This document shows, piece by piece, positions 35,905 to 46,810 of a stretch of 64,000 nucleotides of DNA. The notes under the pieces are model-generated. The model saw only the letters and a list, made by a program, of their open reading frames with translations. It ran no database searches and was not told the DNA's origin. The position numbers and the translations under genes were made by a program. Source of the DNA: Fragilaria crotonensis (Eukaryota; Bacillariophyta; Fragilariophyceae; Fragilariales; Fragilariaceae); assembly GCA_022925895.1 (NCBI GenBank), contig JAKSYS010000296.1, forward strand, positions 1 through 64,000, read 5' to 3'. How positions within the stretch are numbered: the stretch's first letter is position 1; every line of letters starts with the position of its first letter.

Positions 35905-38320
35905 ATGACTTTGCAGGGCCCCTTCAAAGGCTCAGCCCTCGAGGATAAAATGCTTACGACTCGAACGCCGGATGAAGAGACGGAGGATGGACGCATCCGC
36001 AACAGAGAAGCTGCAACAAAGATTCGCGATGCTTGGATTTACAAACAGATTCGAGCACATCAAGATGAATTTACTCAATACCGCACTGTGAGTTGACTGG
36101 AATTGGCTTGGTGATAGTGTGTGTCGGAGTTTTATCTATTAAGTCGTCTATCTGGTCCTGATCTAACACACATCCCCGCGATTTTAGGCCCGTATCTTTT
36201 TGGGCACGTGGAACGTGAACGCCAAGGGCAAGGAAGAAAACTTGGATGAGTTTCTAACAAAGGACTGGGGTCCCAATCAAGAAAATCCACCCGACATCGT
36301 CGCAGTAGGATTTCAAGAAATGGTGGATCTCAATGCTGTCAACGTTACCGTAGAAACCAAAAGCCAACAACGCAGTCAGTTTTGGGTTGAACGCATTCGA
36401 GCCACTCTAAATCAGCCTCAGTTCACCCGCAATGATCCCTCACGAGGATATACATTTTTGATGCAACGTTATTTGGTCGGTTTGCTTGTCTGCGTTTTTG
36501 TCCGCAATCCTCACAAAGCTCGAGTAAAGTATGTCCATTCCGATAGCGTAGGAGTCGGTGTGATGGGTATGCTTGGCAACAAAGGTGGGGTGTCGCTACG
36601 CCTGCAATTCTATGACTCGACTATTTGCATTATCTGTGCACATCTAGCTGCGCATCGTGAAAATGTGGCGGGCCGCAACGCCGACTTTTGGAACGTTTTC
36701 CAAAAGACTACTTTCGACATTGGTGAAGAAGCCATTCGCGAAGTCATTCGATCTGGAAGTCTCTCGCAGTGGGCCACAGGATCTTCCAGTGTGGGTGTGC
36801 AAGATCACGATATTGTTTTCTGGATCGGGGATTTGAATTACCGCATCGACGATTCAATGACAACTGAGCGTGTCTTGGAATTGAGCGAGAAGGGCGACCT
36901 GGATGAACTCCGATCTCTTGATCAGCTCAACAATGAACGAGCCAAGGGAACTGCCTTCCCGGGATGGGAAGAAGGAAAGTTGAACTTTCGTCCCACCTAC
37001 AAGTATCAACCAGGTACTGACGTGTATGAGCAAAGACCTGATAAGAAACTGCGTGCTCCAGCCTGGTGCGATCGCATTCTCTGGCTTGCACAGGAACAGA
37101 AGCATGTGCAACAACTAACTTACACTCGTTCTGAGACTCCTAATTGCTCTGATCACAAAGCTGTCTATTCAACCTTCAGCATCACAATCAAAGATGTGGT
37201 TCCTGCCAAGCGTGAAGCAGTGTATGAGCAAGTCATGAAGCTACTCGACAAGTACGAGAATCAAACTTTACCTATGGTGGGACTCGATCGAATCAGTTTG
37301 GATTTCGGTCTCATTCGGTACGTTGAATGTCCTTCGTGTTTCCATTTGGTGTCGCTTCTATGACCTCACAATATCGCTGGGTGTTGCAGATTTGAGGACT
37401 CGATTACAATGCCAATTCAAATCACCAATACTGGTAAGGTTGTCGCACAATTTCGCCTCGTTCCGAAGCTGGACGAGAACTCGCTCTGCAAGCCCTGGAT
37501 GAAGGTGTCGCCCACCTATGGTATGCTCATACCTGGAGAAAGACCCGCAGAGATCAACTTCACCATCACAATCGACAACAAGACCGCCAACATGCTCAAC
37601 ACCGGTCGAGAAGTGTTGGATGACATTTTGATCCTTCGCCTTGAAAATGGACGTGACTACTACATCACCATCAAGGCCCAGTACGCCAGATCATCGTTCG
37701 GCATGTCGGTTGACGAGCTTGTGCACTACTCCGAACCCATTCGCAATGTTCCACTCGATCCTATTCTTAGGGCTGAAAAGTTCGATCCAAATCCTACATC
37801 TGCACTTTGCGTTCCGAAAGAACTCTGGCGCATGATCGACGCCATTCACGAGCGGGGGCTGCAAGAAAAGGATTTATTCTTAACACCTGGCGTGGTCCAG
37901 GAAGTCCGGCACATTCGAGAATGCTTGGATACAGGCGCTCCTCTCGGGAACTACAGTGTCCATTCCTTGGCGGATGCCTTGCTCTCTTTCTTGTCAAACC
38001 TCTCCACACCTATCGTTCCACCTACGCTTTTTCCTACCCTGGAAATTGATTCTCAAAACATTCAATCGTTTGCTCGAAAATTCCTGGCAGATCTGCCTCC
38101 TATTCACTACAACGTCTTTGTCTACGTCATGTCTTTCTTCCGGGAGGCGCTTGTGTATAAGGAACAAAATAAGTTGGCCGCCACCCGTCTGGCTCGAATT
38201 TGCGTCGATACCATGGTGGTTGGCAGCGCGTCGCCACGAGATGATTCGCCTGCCTTTCTACAACGACGAACGGGAATGCAGCTTATCATGTTGCATTTGT
38301 TAGAAACGAACACAATCTAA
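35905..38320 (+). CDS. inositol polyphosphate 5-phosphatase, OCRL/INPP5B type
   Basis: Removes the 5-phosphate from PI(4,5)P2 and PI(3,4,5)P3 on endosomal, Golgi and plasma membranes. Exons are 35905-36087, 36188-37317 and 37390-38320 with GT-AG introns and consistent phase; 747 residues. The catalytic domain opens RIFLGTWNVNAKG and contains VAVGFQEMVDLN, MGMLGNKGGVSLRL, FWIGDLNYRID, APAWCDRILW and NCSDHKAVYS, the signature 5-phosphatase motifs. An ASH-like beta domain follows (MPIQITNTGKVVAQF, RPAEINFTI), then a RhoGAP-like helical domain (VPKELWRMIDAI, LADALLSFLSNLS, FFREALVY) where the catalytic Arg finger is not evident, as in OCRL. The N-terminal 60 residues are helical and charged, without the PH domain of animal OCRL. 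Frame intact. It converges with the Atg22-like gene. Confidence 0.92.
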
Positions 38321-38585
38321 CTATCTCTAGTAGTACAATACTTCATGAAAACAGCGAGAAGTGAGTAAAGAAATTTAATATTTTTTCCGACAGATTCAAC
38401 AGAGTGAGACGTTCCTGAAAGGACGATATGACTGGCATTCTCAGGGCAAATAGTTTCGTTTATCACGCGCAGAGTTGCATTCCATTTCGAAAAAAAAACG
38501 ACATGACACAGTCGGTAACTAAAGTTTCGTCTATCAAGCGCAGAGTTGCAGTCCATAGCGTTAATGAAAGACCAGACAGAATCCA

Positions 38586-40169
38586 CTAAGAGGCAGTGGG
38601 TAACTCAGGTAGAACAGCTTCAACATCATTCGGATGAAATACTGTTGCAGCCTTCTCCTTCGACGGAATCGAGCCCATGAAAAGCAAGAAGATCAACGAT
38701 AGAAAAAAGAAGACGTTGAGGGATGCCAACCCAAAGTTCATTTCGACTCCACGTTCATTCATTATAGTAAACACCAATGGCGGTAACCATCCAATGATGC
38801 TTTGAGCGAAATTGTAAATGCCCATGTACTCTGTTTGAGAATGGTTTGGTGTCAATGCTATGAACATGGTAGTATTTTGAGGATGAAGCCACCCCAAACC
38901 AGTACCCCAGAGGAAACCAAATATATTCATATACTGCTTGCGATCTGGTCTGTCGAGGACCCATGCAGCCATGGCGGTTGTGACCATGAAAAATTGGAGA
39001 GCAAGCATCGCACTCCATCGGGGATTCAAGGTCAATGCCAACCATTCTCCCAGCTTTGCTCCGGGGATACCCATGATCAATATTATTAGGAATGCTGTGC
39101 CCACTTCCATAGTTGACATGGCCAAGAAGTGCACCATATAGGTGGTGGCGATGGACACCAGCGTCGCAAGGGCTGCTTCTGAACACATAATACTCAACAT
39201 GAGCATTTGCATGGCGGGCAACTCTGACGAAATGTGCCGTGATGTTTTCCATAGTTTGATAAAGCCAGCCGTTACGAGCCATTGGCCATCTTCGAGAGTG
39301 GTGGACGGAGGTCGGTTGGTGAAGAGTGTAGTCCACCCGATCACGAAGTAAATGGTAGTTGACACGCAGGTGAGGACTTGTGAGACTTTTGCTGTACCAA
39401 CAGTGTCTGTTCCGATCCAGGTTGCAGCGAACATGACTTCGGCAATAAACAACAGAATCGAGACATACATAATCACAAAGTAGTAAGAATTGTACTTTGT
39501 TTGCTCCGCAGTGTCCTTGGATAGTTCGCTGATGTATGCATATGTGACTGTAATGTGTGTCGAGTAAAGCACACCCGTAATGACTTGGCAGAACGCAACA
39601 TACATCCATGTATCGATGGAGATCATCGTTTCGAGTCCTTTCACAATACTCAAAGCATATGCAGTGAACGAACCGACCTGTTTGCGATACGATGTGTGAT
39701 CAACAACGGCGCCCATCAATGGCATTGAAATGGCAGAGAGAAAGCCGGAAAGCATCGCTATGTTGGTCAACAAAGAGGATGGCTTCATACCGAATACTCT
39801 CTCATCGCAATCTTGCATATTTGGGCAGTGTGCTGCCTGTGTCGACAAGTCCAATAACGCAGGGCCAAGGAAGACAGTAGACATTACAATGCAGGCTCGG
39901 GCAAGGTAATCAAGGGAGAGGCCAGTTGCATCAGTAGGTGAATTATCAAAACGTAACACGTGGGGAACCAATCTGAAGATCGGAGGTCGTGTATAGGTTT
40001 TGCTCTCAGTTATGCCTTCATCAAATTGACTCGGATCACTCGCAAATGCTGTGCGTTTTCGAAGTCTATCACCGTCGTTCAAACCGTCCGTGAGTGAAAT
40101 CATCAGTGAGGTCATATCGGTTGTTGACGAATGCCCCTGAACGACGCTGTTGTTTTTTCGCCCAGTCAT
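38586..40169 (-). CDS. Atg22-like major facilitator transporter
   Basis: Polytopic membrane protein of 527 residues from the ATG at 40169. About twelve transmembrane helices are visible, for example ACIVMSTVFLGPALL, LTNIAMLSGFLSAISMPLMG, YYFVIMYVSILLFIAEVMFA, VLTCVSTTIYFVIGW, FLIILIMGIPGAKLGEWLAL and VFFFLSLIFLLFMG. Features close to the Atg22 group are PLMGAVVDHTSYRK after helix 2, YAYISELSKD after helix 4, and NHSQTEYMGIYNFAQSIIGWLPP near the C-terminus. Atg22 exports amino acids from the yeast vacuole; the substrate here is unknown. The N-terminal 80 residues and the C-terminal 25 are hydrophilic. Frame intact. It is divergent from the JmjC gene. Confidence 0.85.
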   Translation of the reverse strand: MTGRKNNSVVQGHSSTTDMTSLMISLTDGLNDGDRLRKRTAFASDPSQFDEGITESKTYTRPPIFRLVPHVLRFDNSPTDATGLSLDYLARACIVMSTVFLGPALLDLSTQAAHCPNMQDCDERVFGMKPSSLLTNIAMLSGFLSAISMPLMGAVVDHTSYRKQVGSFTAYALSIVKGLETMISIDTWMYVAFCQVITGVLYSTHITVTYAYISELSKDTAEQTKYNSYYFVIMYVSILLFIAEVMFAATWIGTDTVGTAKVSQVLTCVSTTIYFVIGWTTLFTNRPPSTTLEDGQWLVTAGFIKLWKTSRHISSELPAMQMLMLSIMCSEAALATLVSIATTYMVHFLAMSTMEVGTAFLIILIMGIPGAKLGEWLALTLNPRWSAMLALQFFMVTTAMAAWVLDRPDRKQYMNIFGFLWGTGLGWLHPQNTTMFIALTPNHSQTEYMGIYNFAQSIIGWLPPLVFTIMNERGVEMNFGLASLNVFFFLSLIFLLFMGSIPSKEKAATVFHPNDVEAVLPELPTAS

Positions 40170-40676
40170 TGTTCGCTCCTTTCGTCTTCCGTATCCAACC
40201 GTAGATACAGAGTGTCTGCGATTGCAGCGACGACGATCGAAGCGAACAGCATGCTGCGCGACTCAACTGCTCCATTCGTGGTTCTGGATTCCGGTCACTG
40301 GTGTGCGGGGGGCGGGGGGAGAAACAATATGTATTTTGTAACCGCCGTATTTAGACGTGTGGGTTCTCCGTTCTCCTGCATACGATCATGTACGCTGTGG
40401 TACTACTGTATATGATGCTTACATCCGCATGACGCATGACGCATGACACATGACACAAGAGACCGAGAGTTCATATGATATATACAGTACTACAGTATGC
40501 ATATTTCGATGTGAATTTTTGTACCAGGGACTCCGAGTCGATGAGCATGCAACAGTACATGATATGATACCGTCATAGACACTGTACCTGGTACCGCCAT
40601 TAGTTTTATTATATCGGAGGCTCGACGTCAGCTACTGCTGTAAACCTTGAAGCTACTGTCCAATCGACTGGTCGAG
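40170..40676. promoter_or_regulatory. divergent Atg22-like / JmjC upstream region
   Basis: A 507-base gap between divergent start codons. The heptamer GCATGAC occurs four times in tandem (last copy ACATGAC) at 40427-40454. A GC-rich G-run (GGGGGGCGGGGGGAG-like) lies near 40310. No named promoter element is clear. Confidence 0.4.
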
Positions 40677-41986
40677 ATGGCGGAAAGTGATGCCAACACC
40701 TCTGTCAGCAACGGCAAGGAAGCTAAAGTCTCAGACACCATACAAGTGTTGAACGTTTTACCATCTCCTCGAGACTTTTACGAATCGTTTGTTCACCGAA
40801 GAAAGCCTGTGGTCTTCAAAAAATGTTGGTCGCAATTGCAGGGCAATTGTGATGTCAAAGTTCCGACGGTAGACACTCTGGCTTCCATTGTAGACTCCAA
40901 GGCTACAGTGGAAGCCAATCAACGACTACTAGACAGCATGCAATCATTCTCTCCGCAACACAGCAAGGTTGTACAACTTGAATTCGGTGACTTTGTATCC
41001 AAGCTCAAGTCGTCGCCAAAGTCGTTTTACATGACAACGCAAACTTTACCAGTCAACGACGAGGGCGACCAGAGCTGCACACCACACCCATGACAGAGTT
41101 AATCGAAGCGTCACACTGCGTCTTACGACCATCTCTCCTGGGAAACTTGATTCCTGTCACATACAATCTGTGGATTGGTGCCACAGCTGCGACTATGGAA
41201 ACGTCGTCGGGACTTCACCATGATTATCATGACAACCTATATTGTATTTGGGATGGATGCAAGACAATTCAATTGGCACCTCCGCAGTCCGTCGGGGAAG
41301 GAATAACTACCCAAGGAACTTTCTTGAAACTACACGACAACGGTCGCATCGTTTATAAGGAGCAGGTACGCGACGATGGCGGAATGATTCGACCTGACGG
41401 GGCGCTGGAACAAGTTGAGATCATCCTGCGGCTGCAAATACGGCAACAAGTACTGGAACACCAACTTGACAAGGATCCTGACAATCAAGATCTGGAGGAA
41501 ATGTTGGAGAGGGTACAAGATGAGTTATTGGACATTGAACGCGATGATTCTGCTGCTGGGGATGCCAACATCCTGTTTGATGGCAGATCAGTGGGTGGCT
41601 TCGATGATGACGACGAAACTGATAACTCTGATGACAACAGCAGTGGATCCAACGTGGTAGATGGGAAGACAGCAAGTAGTCAGGATGAACCCAGTGCGAA
41701 GAAACAGAAAATGGAACGCCCCTGCACGCCAGAGCTTCCTTTGAACTTTGCCACCAACTTTCCTACAGATGATCTGTTTGAAACAATAATTCTCGAGAAG
41801 GAAGATCTGCTTTACTTGCCAGCTGGGTGGTTTCATAATGTCTTATCGAAGGGTAGTGACGCCTCGGGGGGTGTTCACATGGCCATGAACTACTGGTTGC
41901 ACCCACCCGACATCTCAGGAACGTTCGAGAAACCGTACTTGTCAGAATTTTGGCCTCGCGACTGGGAGGGTCGGTTCAACAGTTGA
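40677..41986 (+). CDS. JmjC/cupin-8 Fe(II) oxygenase, JMJD7-like
   Basis: 2-oxoglutarate-dependent hydroxylase fold. The start at 40677 (MAESDANTS) is the first ATG. The N-terminal part (FYESFVHRRKPVVFKKC) is the usual entry to the cupin-8 fold. The metal site is at GLHHDYHDNLYCIWDGCK and the second strand QLAPP follows at once; the distal His is in GGVHMAMNYWLHPP near the C-terminus, preceded by LYLPAGWFHNV. About 170 residues separate the two halves, including a helical stretch and an acidic, low-complexity loop (FDDDDETDNSDDNSSG), longer than in JMJD7. The frame changes once at the GGG at 41063-41065; one extra G would read EGRPELHTTPMTELIE, so it is probably a consensus slip. It converges with the CX9C gene, 66 bases apart. 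Confidence 0.8.
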
Positions 41987-42052
41987 AAAGCGAAGAATAC
42001 ATATGCATAATTCGAAAATAGCATTTGTTAGGTAGAACCGCTTCTATTTCTA

Positions 42053-42595
42053 TTATATTACCATGTCATCGTCGTTGAATTCCGAATCCTCGACTGTAGC
42101 CTGCCTTACAACCTGCGACGCTATATTTCCAGCACAACGTTCGATTGCTTGCTTCTCCGACATGCAAAGGAAGCCGACCATCCCTGCCTCTTCAAATTCT
42201 TGAACTAGCTCCGGGGGCATGATCGACCAACATTTTCCGAAGGCTTGCCATCGTCGCGGACAAGCTCGTGCTGCGAGACAAGATTGCAAATTGGTTCTAT
42301 CCTTCGCAAATTGTTGTTTCGCTTCTGCACTGGTGGCGTCTGACGCGAGTTTAGTTTTCGACGTCTGATACTTCTCCACAAAGGACCGACAACTGTACGA
42401 GACCCTCGCAAAACTACGACCCACATCGCTGACTGCAAGCGCCTTGTCGTCATATTTATCAAAGCCGCATGAGTCCTCTCGAAGAAGTATCAGCGCTCCA
42501 ATATTGGGATAACAATTTCGTGGTATTTTCGCGCTTCGAGTTGGTGCTGGAGGCGCAGGCGGTGGAGGAGGTGGAGGAGGTAGAGTTGCTGCCAT
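42053..42595 (-). CDS. twin CX9C (CHCH-like) protein
   Basis: 180 residues from the ATG at 42595; the frame is open further upstream but without an ATG. The N-terminus is a proline run (LPPPPPPPPAPPAP). The C-terminal half has two exact CX9C motifs, CPRRWQAFGKC and CMSEKQAIERC, separated by 21 residues, with further Cys at SYSCRSF and QSCLAARAC. Twin CX9C proteins are imported into the mitochondrial intermembrane space by Mia40-Erv1 and often serve in respiratory-chain assembly. No specific orthologue is recognised; spacing and length exceed those of the small COX-assembly factors. Frame intact. Confidence 0.6.
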   Translation of the reverse strand: MAATLPPPPPPPPAPPAPTRSAKIPRNCYPNIGALILLREDSCGFDKYDDKALAVSDVGRSFARVSYSCRSFVEKYQTSKTKLASDATSAEAKQQFAKDRTNLQSCLAARACPRRWQAFGKCWSIMPPELVQEFEEAGMVGFLCMSEKQAIERCAGNIASQVVRQATVEDSEFNDDDMVI

Positions 42596-44494
42596 GGCTT
42601 TACAGTGCTTTGCTGAAAACGAATTCTTACAGGCAGAGAGCTTGTCGGTAAAGGATATCACGGGAGGTTGATGACTGGTGACAAATGCTGATCAAGCGAC
42701 ACGTGAAATTTAAGATCGTGCTTCGTTGCTTTACTGGTACATGTACATGTCAATGGAACTTCGAAAGTAGAGTACGAGTACCATAAGAATCACTGATTGA
42801 AGATGACACCAGAAAAAGGCTACTACAAACTACCGGTAGAGTAGTAGTACTGCTACTACTAGCTGGTACTTGGACTCTACTACGATCGCTATCATTTATT
42901 TATGACGAATGACGAGAGTTTGATAGAACATTTGTCGGTGGGAGGAAAGGATTCGCATCGTAGATCGTACCGGGATGTACAGTACCAGGTACCACGTAGA
43001 CGCCATCACCAATACTCCCAACCGTATGTACAGTACCTGGGACATGCACCGTGTACTGTGCTTCAACTTCCGAGCACAGTGCTATTTCTATGCGTACGGT
43101 AATGTAGTACCTGGTAGGATACATGAAGATATGATGATACTGTATGCTGTATGATCAATACATTTATAGTACTGTACCAGGTAATACCGGTAGTCGTACA
43201 GGGATAGCTCCCTTCCTTGATAACAGCTTCTCTCCTTGCCTATGGTGGTGCCTAACTTGGTCACCCGTTGTGTTGCCACTAGTTATTGTTTTGCTTGGGA
43301 TATTGCTCATCCTGCTATTCAGATAGCCTTTGCAGCACTCTCCATGTTTACACCCCATGAGCTATTGGTGTTGCGAGGATTTGAATCTGGATTGCTGTTA
43401 ACCATGTTACTGTTGCAAGTTGTTCTTACTCTTCTCTCCACGTCAACTTGCAGGTCCAGGTGATCAGCTTCTGCACTAGTAGGTACAGTCAGTCACCTAT
43501 TGATGGTCCATCACCCGTGTGGCCTTTCCACCTTGGGCCAACCCGTTGGGCTTCTTCTCAATGCTCCTTCTGTTTGAAGTATCCCCAATATAGTTATCAA
43601 CTCCCTCAGCTTCATTGCCTTAAGATCTTTAATGAGTTCTCAGATTTGCTTGTCGTGATCCACATGGCTTTTAACAATTCAAAGATTCTGTTTTGAAACA
43701 ATTTACAAAATCACTTGACCATTTGCACTGTAAGCCCCTGAACCTAGTACTTTACTCCAGCACGAGCGCAGTTGACAATGGAAAGGACGTCAAAGTTAAT
43801 TGCGCTTCCATTTACCGGGATTCGTCTCAAGATGAGAATTTCGAAATGCTCTTGGCTCTTGGCACGTCGTGTGACTATCGTACGGTCTTTACGACACTGG
43901 ACGTTTCCTTACCACGTCAGCCCACGTCACCGGTGGCCTTGTTTCCATGTTTTACCATGTGCCCACTTGCACTGCATCACCACAAACTAGCTTGGATTCA
44001 TTTCCCATGCCGAAGTTCTTCTGGTACTGTACTTGTACCAAAGTTCTTCTGATACTTGTACTGTACCAAAGTTCTTTCGCTTCCAGCGTCACTCACACCC
44101 GTAGATTAGCCATCCTTAGCTGTACCTTGTACCAGGTACTACCAGTACTACAGGTCCGGTCTCCCGTCGTGATAAGCTGGTCGGTTTCCAACAATCGCAC
44201 GCAGATTGATTTTTGGGATATATATCATATATCTTATGTGAAAGAGAACCTCAACTCAGCACCTGCTATTCGCTCCAAGGAGCTTGAGCTTACTTCAACT
44301 AATAGGACAGGCGGTAAATTGCATTTATTTGAGCATTACAAAGGAGTCCGCTTCACCTGTTGACTTACTACTTCGGAGCTCACGACGAGTAATCACTGAG
44401 GTCAATTGAAAAACAAACACCAGTAACACCCTGAGCGGCAATCTGGCACAGTCACTTTGCACTTAGCAGCTCCAGCCACGCACGACCATTTCTG
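42596..44494. other. gene-poor intergenic region
   Basis: No gene can be supported in 1.9 kb. GTAC-palindrome clusters occur at about 42830-42870, 42965-43065, 43165-43200 and 44025-44155. The stretch 43230-43700 has a different, protein-like texture on the plus strand (AWDIAHPAIQIAFAALSMF) but no recognised domain; it may be another decayed relic. Confidence 0.45.
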
Positions 44495-46018
44495 ATGGAG
44501 GATCGCGATCGTTCGTCGCTTGACGCCGATGCTGCCACCGACGAAACGGAAAAAGCTGCGTTCGGTGAAAACGAGAAGAAAAGTCCAGCAATAGGGAAAG
44601 CCGACTTGACGCATTACAAAGTCAACAACGATGAGTTCGCGGAAGAATTGCCTCCTGAATTGCCCAACATCTCTGCGGCTCCTTCTGCCGACCTTCCAAG
44701 CGCTTCGTTCCCATTCAAGTTGAACAAGAGTGACAATTACGATCTCGCTTCACGTGCTGGTAGAAAGATATTGGAGCATGCATCAGCGGTTGAACCTGGG
44801 CTTCCACATAGTCGACAAATGGCGGAGTCTTTGGACAGTCGTGCTGTTGTTATGGCGAACCATCACGACGTCATTCCTGGGGCATTTGCAGTAACACCAT
44901 CTCCCAACATGGCAACCACTGCAATTTCCAATGCATCTTCGTATGTTTCATCCAGAGCATTCGCAGATGAAGAATCCAAGCAGGCGGAGGAGACACTGAA
45001 CTCTTCGTTGGCAGATAATAGTGCTCACAACCGCAGTCGCATAAATGAAAGTGATGTATATGCCGTGGAAGCACATCGGGTACCGGATGAAGGCGACGAG
45101 GAAAGGATGATTGTTGCAGAGGCTGAATACGTACAAGTGAAATGGTATCAACGTCCTCTCTATCGTTGGATTCTTTTGGGAAGTGTCGTGTTTGCTTTCG
45201 TTCTTCTTGGCGTGGTTGTTGTACTTGTTGTTGTTATGGTTCGACCATCTGCATCTGCCAATCCTTCATCTTCTTCCCTGCAAGCGGAACAAATAGCCTG
45301 CAATTTTCTGTCGCGGCCAAACCTGACTGAGTGTCGAGCGACAACCAAGTTTGACTCACTCCATGATCCCAATAATATAGACATCACGAATGGATCAGCA
45401 ATTCCGTCTGAACTTGGGGTCTTGACAAAATTGACGTATCTGGACTTCGCCGAAAATACCTTGAGTGGGACCATTCCCTCTTCTCTTGGAGGCCTCACGA
45501 AGATGACAGCTTTGTCTTTCTACAACAATCAGATGACAGGGACAATTCCCTCATCACTTGCAAACCTCACGAAGCTGGAGCGGTTGTTTTTTCGCGGCAA
45601 TAAATTGACTGGGTCCATTCCCCCCTCACTGTCGAGCCTCACAAAGTTGTCGGTGTTGTCCTTCTGGGACAATAAATTGACTGGGTCAATTCCCTCCTCC
45701 CTCTCAAGTCTCTCGATTGTGACTTGGTTGTCTTTCTCTACCAATAAATTGACTGGGTCAATTCCGTCGTCCTTTTCAGGCCTCACACTGCTGACAGGGT
45801 TGCATTTCTTCAGCAATCAATTGACTGGGCCCATTCCGTCGTCCTTTTCAAGCCTCACGCTGCTGACAGGGTTGTCTTTGTACGACAATTCTTTAAGTGG
45901 TACCATTCCGACCTCCCTCTGCTCACATATCAATACACTCGTGCTCATGATAGACTGTGGTGAAATCGCATGCGATTCAGGTTGTTGCACGAACGACAAG
46001 AACCAAACCTGCGGCTAG
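44495..46018 (+). CDS. membrane-anchored leucine-rich-repeat protein
   Basis: 507 residues, ATG at 44495, single exon. The first 225 residues are hydrophilic and acidic with no domain; one transmembrane segment (WILLGSVVFAFVLLGVVVVL, about 225-249) follows basic residues (QRPLYR), predicting N-in/C-out topology. The outer part has seven to eight plant-type 24-residue LRRs of the form LTKLxxLxFxxNKLTGSIPSSL, then a Cys-rich cap (CGEIACDSGCC). There is no kinase domain. Such receptor-like LRR proteins are numerous in benthic diatoms, where roles in recognition or adhesion are suspected (family knowledge, unproven). Several adjacent repeats are almost identical at DNA level, pointing to recent tandem duplication of 72-base units. 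Confidence 0.85.
   Translation: MEDRDRSSLDADAATDETEKAAFGENEKKSPAIGKADLTHYKVNNDEFAEELPPELPNISAAPSADLPSASFPFKLNKSDNYDLASRAGRKILEHASAVEPGLPHSRQMAESLDSRAVVMANHHDVIPGAFAVTPSPNMATTAISNASSYVSSRAFADEESKQAEETLNSSLADNSAHNRSRINESDVYAVEAHRVPDEGDEERMIVAEAEYVQVKWYQRPLYRWILLGSVVFAFVLLGVVVVLVVVMVRPSASANPSSSSLQAEQIACNFLSRPNLTECRATTKFDSLHDPNNIDITNGSAIPSELGVLTKLTYLDFAENTLSGTIPSSLGGLTKMTALSFYNNQMTGTIPSSLANLTKLERLFFRGNKLTGSIPPSLSSLTKLSVLSFWDNKLTGSIPSSLSSLSIVTWLSFSTNKLTGSIPSSFSGLTLLTGLHFFSNQLTGPIPSSFSSLTLLTGLSLYDNSLSGTIPTSLCSHINTLVLMIDCGEIACDSGCCTNDKNQTCG
45440..45900. repeat. 72-base LRR-coding tandem repeat
   Basis: Consecutive LRR units share long DNA identities such as ATAAATTGACTGGGTC and AATTCC(C/G)TC, and the last two complete units share CCTCACGCTGCTGACAGGGT-like sequence. 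Unit length is 72 bases, matching a 24-residue LRR. Divergence is lower than expected for ancient repeats. Confidence 0.7.
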
Positions 46019-46810
46019 ATGGATGGATGAAGGACGAGATGACAGAGTTCCCTGCGATCGTGCAGGAGACGCAGGAAGCAAACCACTGGTCGGGGTTGTG
46101 AGACGAAGGCCAATTCTTTTGTTGCATGCATATTCATGTTGATTGTGATGTTTTACACTTTCCGACGAGCCGACGAGTGTCTGAGAAAAGACAAAGACGA
46201 TATGCACTCCCTCTTCCATTTTAACGTTGCTGGACTAAATTAGGGGGTCTACCGTCGTAGTTGCTCAACATAATACACACTTATTTGAATGGCTCCAACG
46301 CAGTTTCCTGCGGTATGGTGAAGGGCTGTGGTGCTCGAACCGCGTCCCATGCAAAACATTCTGATGCGATAGCGGTTGGACGAATAAGACGCATTCCAAA
46401 CCCTTGAGTCGTACACCACACATGTATTCCGTATACATCTACTCCCTACACGTACTCCCCCCCCCGCCTTCCCAAATTCCAAGCGTCAAGAGTGATAAAT
46501 TTTTGGTTTAATTAGTAACCGAATACCGGTAATTTAGAACTTGTCATACAGTACTGGAGTACTCCAGAGTACCGTACAAAAAATTTGTTGTGTGTGAAGC
46601 GATCGCAGCCCTATTCATATGGAACACATGTTCACTGCGTTCATCGTCCACTGTTCACACATCTGCACAAATTACGAGATCGATTCCAGGCCACTCACAA
46701 GTGCGCCCCCATGATGCGAACAGAGTCGTCCTCTCATTACTCATTACATCATTCTCACGATTGACAACTGACGACTCTCACTTTGGACAAATATTCGTTG
46801 AAAAGATAGA
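46019..46810. other. intergenic region
   Basis: No gene seen. CCGACGAG is duplicated at about 46160-46175 and CTCATTA at about 46735-46748. A C-rich run (nine or so C) lies near 46459. The promoter of the next gene must lie at its right end. Confidence 0.45.

Noticed and set aside
38755-39609. 284-codon second minus-strand frame rich in Cys/His
   Set aside because: It overlaps the Atg22-like transporter in another frame of the same strand; codon structure favours the transporter.
43330-43420. GATTTGAATC-like box suggesting a tRNA gene or tRNA-derived SINE
   Set aside because: No acceptor, D or anticodon stem could be paired around it on either strand.
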